From assembly GCA_017456845.1 (NCBI GenBank), contig JAFTIP010000015.1:1-64000 (forward strand): a DNA stretch of 64,000 nt, given 5' to 3'. Both the position numbers and the translations under genes were made by a program. Shown here in pieces: positions 59,061 through 64,000 of the stretch (its first letter is position 1; the number at the start of each line of letters is the position of its first letter). The DNA is from Ruminococcus sp. GTDB taxonomy: Bacteria > Bacillota > Clostridia > Oscillospirales > Acutalibacteraceae. The notes beneath the pieces are model-generated. The model worked only from the letters and a program-made list of their open reading frames with translations. It ran no database searches and was not told where the DNA came from.

Positions 59061-59549
59061 TTATGCTCTGCACATAGCGGCAGAGTCTGAAAAGCTTATA
59101 AGGTCGGCACAAACCGAAACCGCCAGAAGGTTTATGGCCTGTGTTTCATCATAAATTTCAAGTGTGTACTGTCCTCTTTTGCCTGCCTCAGGCTTATGAA
59201 AAGCCAGTGCTTTTGAAGAAACGTCAGTAAGTTCGAAGCGTCTTTCTAAAATGCTACCCTTAAAAAACAGCTTTGCTCCATGAATTTTCAGAGTCATTTC
59301 AGAAGCTTTAAGCTTTACGGTAACGGCAAATGCAGAATTAGGAGTAACAACATTATACCCGACTGTGCTACCGATTTCAGGAGTAGCGGAAATTTTAAAT
59401 ACACATTTATCATCAGGTGTAAAGGCTTTGATTTTCCTTACAGCACCGCCTTCTTTGCCTTTGATATTAAAAAGCAAACGCTCACTTTCATCATACACAG
59501 TAAAACGAGTGCAAGAATCGCTTGTATCACGAGAAATTAGAAGCTTCAT
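59061..59549 (-). CDS. Small protein with possible LURP-one/tubby-like fold
   Basis: 162 residues, mostly beta-strands, with no signal peptide. The pattern of repeated strands such as RFTVYDESERLLFNIKGK, VFKISATPEIGSTVGYNV and FELTDVSSKALAFHK resembles LURP-one-related proteins, but I cannot confirm it. It sits between a polysaccharide polymerase gene and the Lrp regulator, with short gaps, so it is probably co-transcribed. Function unknown. Confidence 0.55.
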   Translation of the reverse strand: MKLLISRDTSDSCTRFTVYDESERLLFNIKGKEGGAVRKIKAFTPDDKCVFKISATPEIGSTVGYNVVTPNSAFAVTVKLKASEMTLKIHGAKLFFKGSILERRFELTDVSSKALAFHKPEAGKRGQYTLEIYDETQAINLLAVSVCADLISFSDSAAMCRA

Positions 59550-59565
59550 TCAATCACCGTTATTC

Positions 59566-60993
59566 TCAGAATAATCTCTTAGGAAGTTTTAAATTGAAAA
59601 TTTCAACCGTTCCTCTGATAGTATAACCCAAATCTGTGGCATAACACGACATATATCCAACAAATGCCCAGAAGCTTGTTACAATAAAGGAAAGGTCAAA
59701 TAAAACTGTGCGTTCAATAAGTGCATAAACAAGATAAGCCGCTATAAAACCTATCATACAAGGATAAATCGAGTAAGTCATAATCCGACGCTGAACAAAC
59801 CACACCGGCAAGGTCATTTTGAAGAATCTGTACATAAAGAAACCAAAAAGTCCAAAACCAATTATGCCGGAAACTACTAAAACACCTATATAACCATTGT
59901 GCATATCTGCAATAAAAACGTTCGTCAGGTAATCGTCGGTAAAGTAACTGCGTTGACCGATTTCTGACACAATGTGATTGTAAAGGTCACCTTTACCGGC
60001 ACCAAAAAGAGGATTAGTAAGCAACGCCTTAAAGCCTGCACCCCACAAATCCAGACGACTTGAAAGCCCTGTGTCGGTAACAATATTAAAGAAAGAACCC
60101 TTGGTTAACGCGTTAATATCGGCTTTAGAAAGCTCACCGTCAGGATTGGAAAGAGACGCCACAACAATTTTAAAGGCAGCCCTCAACGCCATAAGCAGAC
60201 AAATAAGAAGAAAACCTACCATTAAAAGTGCCAGAAAACGAGCTATTACGCCTTTTGGGGTAAGCTTCTCTGACAATGCAAGAAGCCTGATAAGAACAAT
60301 GAAAGCTATATAAATACCAAGTAAAAGCAAGCTGCCGTTGGAATTAGAAAGAACCAGAGCAATAAGGTTAAGAAGCACGCAGGCAGCTATCCAGATACGG
60401 CTGATACGCTTCTGCCTTGCATGGGCTAAAAAGTCAGGCTTGGTCATAAAATGGCAGAAAATAATAGCCAGAGCGGAAACATAGCCTTGATAATTAGGAT
60501 TAAAGAAAACGCCTGTGTATGTAGTGCCGTAAAAAACAATATCAGCACCAAAAAGCAGAAGTGCCAGACCAATAAAGGCTGTTACGGTAGAGGCGTAAAT
60601 AAAGAATCTGCCGAAAAGGTACATTTCCCACCGATACATTGTGCCGCGGTGAATATGCATACCGTAAAAAAGCACAAAACAGATAAAGCAATGAATTATA
60701 AGTATAAAATTATAGCCTACGGCGATAAAATCCGTACTAAGGTTAAAGAGCATAGTAAATGTTATAGAAACCAGAAAAGCCCCTAACCAGAAGCCGTAGT
60801 AAATTCTTAAGTATGCTTTGTTGACGATTAAGCTTCTAATTGCAATCACAACACCCCAAACAGAGGTTATACCGATGAGAACAATTGAAAAAGTGCTTAA
60901 GTAGCTTATCATATAGAAAAAGAACGACGCTAAATAACAACATCTAAACAGCGATTCGTCAAACAAAACAAGAGAGAGTTTATTTGACTTCAT
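59566..60993 (-). CDS. O-antigen ligase/polymerase-like membrane protein
   Basis: Integral membrane protein of about 475 residues with about eleven hydrophobic helices and a long extracellular loop (about 265-345, FKIVVASLSNPDGELSKADI region). The Wzy/WaaL-type family mark is GFKALLTNPLFGAGKGDLYN followed by DMHNGYIGVLVVSGIIG. It likely polymerises or ligates surface polysaccharide units. The ATG at 60993 follows GAGGCGAG; a longer frame overlaps the preceding sugar transferase. The pair suggests a cell-surface polymer route. Confidence 0.82.
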   Translation of the reverse strand: MKSNKLSLVLFDESLFRCCYLASFFFYMISYLSTFSIVLIGITSVWGVVIAIRSLIVNKAYLRIYYGFWLGAFLVSITFTMLFNLSTDFIAVGYNFILIIHCFICFVLFYGMHIHRGTMYRWEMYLFGRFFIYASTVTAFIGLALLLFGADIVFYGTTYTGVFFNPNYQGYVSALAIIFCHFMTKPDFLAHARQKRISRIWIAACVLLNLIALVLSNSNGSLLLLGIYIAFIVLIRLLALSEKLTPKGVIARFLALLMVGFLLICLLMALRAAFKIVVASLSNPDGELSKADINALTKGSFFNIVTDTGLSSRLDLWGAGFKALLTNPLFGAGKGDLYNHIVSEIGQRSYFTDDYLTNVFIADMHNGYIGVLVVSGIIGFGLFGFFMYRFFKMTLPVWFVQRRIMTYSIYPCMIGFIAAYLVYALIERTVLFDLSFIVTSFWAFVGYMSCYATDLGYTIRGTVEIFNLKLPKRLF

Positions 60994-60994
60994 A

Positions 60995-61693
60995 TTACTC
61001 GCCTCTTGAGGTAAACACCTCTGCAACAGTTTTAAAAATAAGCTTTACGTCGCCTGCAAAAGAAAACATCTCGATATATTCAAGGTTATATTTCATTTTT
61101 TCGGGAAGAATTTTTTCAATATACACCTTATCTACATCCTGAGCGTCAGCTAAAAGTTCAGCTTCATCCTTAAACTTTATGCTGGCAAGGGATGTTACAC
61201 CTGCTGGTAAAAGCAGGGTTGCAAGCATTTCGTTTGAATATTGGCTTGTAAATTTAGGAACCTCGGGACGGGTACCTACAATTGACATTTTGCCCGAAAG
61301 CACATGAAAAATCTGAGGAAGCTCATCAAGACGGAATTTTCTTATAAATTTGCCGACTTTGGTAATTCGGTTATCCTCACCAACAGTAAGAAGCTCACCA
61401 TTTGAGTCGGCATCTGTACGCATGCTTCTGAACTTCCAGATTTTAAAGCGTTTACCGAATGTAGTAACACGAACCTGCTTGTAAATAACAGGACCCTTTG
61501 ACGTACATTTAATAAGTAAAGCGATTACAGCCATTGGAACCAAAAGAATGATTATCATAAAAATTGCAACAACAACATCAAAAATTCTCTTTAAAACTAA
61601 TGATAAAGTTTTGGTTTTAAGTATATTATAATAATGCTTTACCTCGTCACACTTAAGCTCATTAGGAAGCTTTTCGTATTCGGGCATTTTCAT
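60995..61693 (-). CDS. Bacterial sugar transferase (undecaprenyl-phosphate sugar phosphotransferase)
   Basis: Starts a surface polysaccharide by moving a sugar phosphate to undecaprenyl phosphate. The 232 residues have one N-terminal membrane helix (about 38-62), then the PssY/WcaJ-type catalytic part: KGPVIYKQVRVTTFGKRFKIWKFRSM (partly quoted), KFIRKFRLDELPQIFHVLSG and SIVGTRPEVPKF. It lacks the large N-terminal CoA-binding-like domain of WcaJ. GGAGG precedes the ATG, and it is first in its run behind a good promoter. Confidence 0.92.
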   Translation of the reverse strand: MKMPEYEKLPNELKCDEVKHYYNILKTKTLSLVLKRIFDVVVAIFMIIILLVPMAVIALLIKCTSKGPVIYKQVRVTTFGKRFKIWKFRSMRTDADSNGELLTVGEDNRITKVGKFIRKFRLDELPQIFHVLSGKMSIVGTRPEVPKFTSQYSNEMLATLLLPAGVTSLASIKFKDEAELLADAQDVDKVYIEKILPEKMKYNLEYIEMFSFAGDVKLIFKTVAEVFTSRGE

Positions 61694-61735
61694 AAAATAA
61701 CCTCCAAACGGAAATACGCAGATATATTCTATGAT

Positions 61736-61764
61736 ATTATACTACTAAAGCTTCGTTTTTTCAA
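61736..61764 (-). promoter_or_regulatory. Sigma-A promoter of the sugar transferase operon
   Basis: On the minus strand TTGAAA and TATAAT are separated by exactly 17 bases, about 43 bases before the sugar transferase ATG. Confidence 0.86.
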
Positions 61765-61823
61765 CTATTAATATAAAGATTAAATTATTGCGAAGGATAT
61801 GACAAGTTTTTGCTTTCTTTTGC

Positions 61824-61852
61824 TTGACTAAAACCGTATATGCGGGTAAAAT
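61824..61852 (+). promoter_or_regulatory. Sigma-A promoter of the DUF1292 gene
   Basis: TTGACT (61824-61829) and TAAAAT (61847-61852) are separated by 17 bases; the expected start is about 23 bases before the ATG at 61882. Confidence 0.83.
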
Positions 61853-61881
61853 TATATAAGAAAATTTTAGGAGCTGAAATT

Positions 61882-62178
61882 ATGAGCAACGAATATTCAC
61901 CGGATCTTATTACCCTTGTTGATGATGAGGGTACTGAACACAATTTTGAAATATTAGATACACTCGAATTCGAAGATACTCTTTACTACGCTCTTATTCC
62001 TGTTTTTGATGACCCTACAGACTCACTTGCCGACAGCGGTGAGTACTACATTATGGAAGTTATTGAAGAAGACGGAGAGCAAGAGCTTGCAGAGGTTGAC
62101 GACGACGAGCTGATAGATAAGCTGGCTGATATTTTTGAAGAAAGATTCAACGATATTTTCGCAGAAGACGAGGAATAA
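61882..62178 (+). CDS. DUF1292 family small acidic protein
   Basis: 98 residues, very rich in Asp and Glu (ending FNDIFAEDEE). The pattern LVDDEGTEHNFEILDTLEFED and YYIMEVIEEDGEQELAEVDDDELI (partly quoted) matches DUF1292, a widespread Firmicutes family of unknown function often encoded beside yrrK/yrrL-like genes. The start is the ATG with TAGGAG upstream; a longer frame begins inside the promoter. The 6S RNA gene follows closely. Confidence 0.85.
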   Translation: MSNEYSPDLITLVDDEGTEHNFEILDTLEFEDTLYYALIPVFDDPTDSLADSGEYYIMEVIEEDGEQELAEVDDDELIDKLADIFEERFNDIFAEDEE

Positions 62179-62184
62179 TAAAAT
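62179..62184 (+). promoter_or_regulatory. Possible -10 element of the 6S RNA gene
   Basis: TAAAAT, beginning at the stop end of the DUF1292 gene, lies 6 bases before the expected 6S 5' end. The -35 region (about 62156) is poor, so the RNA might instead be processed from the upstream transcript. Confidence 0.45.
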
Positions 62185-62188
62185 CATA

Positions 62189-62384
62189 CACCTGCCTGAT
62201 ACGCCTATAGTGCAAAAATAACCCTACAACCTTTAAATCGGGAGCTTAACTCCGGTGGCGGTGTGCAGACCTCCTTGTGCATACAAGAAGAAGGGAGCCT
62301 GAAGCCAACGGGTGGGCACCCACCTGCTAACTTCGTAGGCAGGTTATATTGCGCACTTTACGGTCAGGCGGGTTTACTATTTTT
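62189..62384 (+). ncRNA. ssrS: 6S RNA
   Basis: Promoter-mimic RNA that binds sigma-A RNA polymerase in slow growth. Over about 195 bases the ends pair (CCTGCCTGA near 62191 with TCAGGCGGG near 62364, plus GTGC / GCAC), leaving a central loop, as 6S requires. The core CCTTTAAATCGGGAGC and TTAACTCCGGTGG resembles the conserved CCUUUAAAGCGGG...CUUCGGUGG of Bacillus 6S-1, and ACAAGAAGAAGG follows as in clostridial 6S. It holds no open frame. A T-rich stretch (TTTACTATTTTT) follows the closing stem. It fills the DUF1292-gpsA gap. Confidence 0.83.
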
Positions 62385-62410
62385 ATAACTTAAGAATTGG
62401 AGATTTACAT

Positions 62411-63385
62411 ATGAAGGTATCCGTACTCGGATGCGGCCGCTGGGGCAGCTGCATTGCATGGTATTTAGATAAAATCGGTCACGAGGTGCTTTCGGGGGGA
62501 CTTTCTGATGCACCTGAGTATATTCAGCTCAAAACTGAGATGCACAATGACTATCTTGAGTATCCTGACTCAATCGAAGTAAGCTGTGACCTTAAATATT
62601 CTGTAGAAAGAGCAGAGGTTATTGTAATTTCTATTTCTGCTCAGCATTTAAGAGAATATATGGCTGATATTGCAAAATATGACCTTAAAGGTAAAACCAT
62701 TGTTCTTTGTATGAAAGGCGTTGAGGTCAGCACAGGTAAAAGACTTACTGAGGTTGTTGGTGAGTTTATTAATAAAGCTGAAACTAACGTAGCAGTATGG
62801 GTTGGTCCCGGTCATCCTCAGGATTATGTTAAGGGTGTGCCTAACTGTATGGTAATTGACAGCGACAATGACAAAACTAAAGAAATGCTTGTTAACGAGT
62901 TTTCCAGTTCGCTTATCAGAATGTACATCGGTACAGACCTTATCGGAAGTGAGGTTGGAGCTGCTGCTAAAAACGTTATAGGTATTGTGGCAGGTATGCT
63001 GGACGGACTTGGGTATCAGTCCCTTAAAGGCGCACTAATGGCTAGAGGTGCTCACGAAATCTCAAGACTTATCGGCAAAATGGGCGGCAATCCCCTATCC
63101 GCTTATGGTCTTTGTCATTTAGGTGACTATGAGGCTACTCTCTTCTCAAAATGGAGTCACAACAGAATGTACGGCGAAGCTTACGTTAAGGGTAATAAGT
63201 TTGAAAAGCTTGCAGAAGGCGTTATGACTACCAAAGCATTGGTTAAGCTATCACAAAACTTAAGCGTAGATATGCCTATTGTAAATGCCTGCTACAACGT
63301 TTTGTTTAAAGATAAAAAAGTCGAAGATGCTATTGACGAGCTTTTCGACCGCAAAGTAAAAAGAGAATTTAAAATTAATAAGTAA
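62411..63385 (+). CDS. gpsA: Glycerol-3-phosphate dehydrogenase [NAD(P)+]
   Basis: Makes sn-glycerol-3-phosphate for phospholipid synthesis. The 324 residues show the Rossmann loop GCGRWGSCIAW (7-17), ISISAQHLREYM, GPGHPQDYVKGVPN (family usually SGPSFA), and the catalytic Lys187 in GAAAKNVIGIVAGMLDGLGY, plus GGNPLSAYGLCHLGDYEATLFS (partly quoted). The GPGHPQ wording differs from the usual GPSFA, so this is a divergent subgroup, but the fold marks are clear. TTGGAG precedes the ATG. Confidence 0.88.
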   Translation: MKVSVLGCGRWGSCIAWYLDKIGHEVLSGGLSDAPEYIQLKTEMHNDYLEYPDSIEVSCDLKYSVERAEVIVISISAQHLREYMADIAKYDLKGKTIVLCMKGVEVSTGKRLTEVVGEFINKAETNVAVWVGPGHPQDYVKGVPNCMVIDSDNDKTKEMLVNEFSSSLIRMYIGTDLIGSEVGAAAKNVIGIVAGMLDGLGYQSLKGALMARGAHEISRLIGKMGGNPLSAYGLCHLGDYEATLFSKWSHNRMYGEAYVKGNKFEKLAEGVMTTKALVKLSQNLSVDMPIVNACYNVLFKDKKVEDAIDELFDRKVKREFKINK

Positions 63386-63388
63386 AAT

Positions 63389-63431
63389 AACCATCCGCCG
63401 TCAGCATTTGACGGCGGATGGTTGTTTATTT
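63389..63431. terminator. Bidirectional terminator after gpsA
   Basis: A perfect 15-bp stem (AACCATCCGCCGTCA / TGACGGCGGATGGTT) with a 5-base loop, followed by GTTTATTTT on + and TATTTTA on -. It separates the convergent gpsA and Ig-like-protein genes. Confidence 0.9.
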
Positions 63432-63435
63432 TGAT

Positions 63436-64000
63436 TTAATAATAACGTACAGCAACTATTTCCTCAGTAATATTTTTTGCGGTAACTTTGTCTTTCACTG
63501 TTACCTCTATTGTGTTGGTGCCAAATTCTATTGTTTCAGGCAAAGAACAAGTATTTTTATCGGAATAATCCTGTATAACTTCACCGTTTAAGGTAAAACG
63601 GTATTCATATTCTCCTGAGCCACCGCCTGCAAACGCTGTAAATTGAGTGCCGCTTCCGGGGAAAAGAGCCATCAGCTCATTCAGGTTATTGTTGTAGAAA
63701 AACGATTTAATGTATAAATCTTCTTCATTACGGCTTTCTGTTACCACAAAATCGGTTTCGTAACAGCATACGTTTTCGAAGATGTCATACATATTTACGC
63801 TGACTTTGTAGGTGCCTGCTTCTTCAAAAGTGTAAGTAAATTCGCGATCGGCACCACGGGGCTGAACAACCTGATCGTTTACACTGAACTCGTAAGTAAC
63901 TTCGCCGAAATTATAATAAGTTGCTCCGGCATAGAATGTTACCTCTTCACCCTTAACAGCAAGACCTGACTTAACGTTCGAGTTAAAGGTTTCAGGGAAA
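63436..64000 (-). CDS. Ig-like/PKD-like domain protein, C-terminal part (5' end outside window)
   Basis: The reverse frame stays open to the right edge, so the N-terminus is missing. The visible 188 residues form two beta-sandwich repeats of about 90: the first has KGEEVTFYAGATYYNFGEV and TYTFEEAGTYKVSVNMYD; the second has TQFTAFAGGGSGEYEYRF and ETIEFGTNTIEVTVKD. Such tandem repeats are typical of secreted or surface proteins of Clostridia. No dockerin, anchor or LPXTG motif is at the C-terminus. Function unknown. Confidence 0.7.
   Translation of the reverse strand, partial: FPETFNSNVKSGLAVKGEEVTFYAGATYYNFGEVTYEFSVNDQVVQPRGADREFTYTFEEAGTYKVSVNMYDIFENVCCYETDFVVTESRNEEDLYIKSFFYNNNLNELMALFPGSGTQFTAFAGGGSGEYEYRFTLNGEVIQDYSDKNTCSLPETIEFGTNTIEVTVKDKVTAKNITEEIVAVRYY

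Overview
The window looks like chromosome of a strictly fermentative, endospore-forming Gram-positive bacterium of the Clostridia, most like a Ruminococcus (R. bromii-like) member of the Oscillospirales. This is inferred from gene content: spoIIGA-sigE, spoIIR, spmAB and a spoVAF-like gene; pyruvate formate-lyase with its activase; a complete V/A-type ATPase operon; AddAB in place of RecBCD; and two secreted proteins that combine dockerin modules, Thr-rich linkers and CBM26-like starch-binding modules, as in amylosome or cellulosome systems. I see no insertion sequence, prophage, CRISPR array or tRNA. Coding density is high and almost every gene sits in a long co-directional block.
Layout. 1-1.8 kb (+): the 3' end of prfB and an archaeal-type phosphoglycerate mutase. 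17.0-1.8 kb (-): one long run, ruvC-ruvA-ruvB-glmM-methyltransferase-ecfA1-ecfA2-ecfT-truA-DUF5711-cvpA-pgsA-clpE, ending in a secreted dockerin/CBM26 cysteine peptidase. 20.4-17.2 kb (-): pflB-pflA behind a strong promoter, a ZTP (pfl) riboswitch and an intrinsic terminator. 20.5-27.3 kb: spore genes (spoVAF-like, spmAB), an AbrB-type regulator with dCMP deaminase, a lipoprotein, DUF2804, an LCP cell-wall ligase and DUF1349. 36.0-27.4 kb (-): nine-gene V-type ATPase operon whose proteolipid carries the Na+-site residues. 36.3-37.8 kb (+): spoIIGA-sigE behind a promoter with the long -35/-10 spacing known from spoIIG. 47.2-37.9 kb (-): nusB, a TsaD paralogue, xseA, dnaE, pfkA (own promoter) and a MORN-repeat protein. 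56.5-47.3 kb (-): spoIIR, addB, addA and a secreted dockerin/CBM26 esterase. 61.7-56.5 kb (-): sugar transferase, O-antigen-ligase-like polymerase, small LURP-like protein, Lrp regulator, aminotransferase and ispE. 61.8-63.4 kb (+): DUF1292 protein, a 6S RNA gene and gpsA. The right edge holds the C-terminal part of an Ig-like-domain protein (-).
How it works together. SigE is made as a pro-protein and cut by SpoIIGA after the forespore signal SpoIIR; all three are encoded here. PFL makes formate for one-carbon metabolism, and a riboswitch for the one-carbon alarmone ZTP sits before it. The two dockerin proteins would be exported and held in a scaffoldin complex on starch. Both lie at the 3' ends of housekeeping operons without promoters of their own that I can see.
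The best candidates for a second look are the ZTP riboswitch with a 12-bp alternative pairing between aptamer and terminator, the terminator hidden inside convergent spmB, the spoIIR start placed just after a terminator hairpin, the dockerin genes appended to housekeeping operons, and the uncharacterised MORN-repeat protein. I found no clear unknown multi-gene system.
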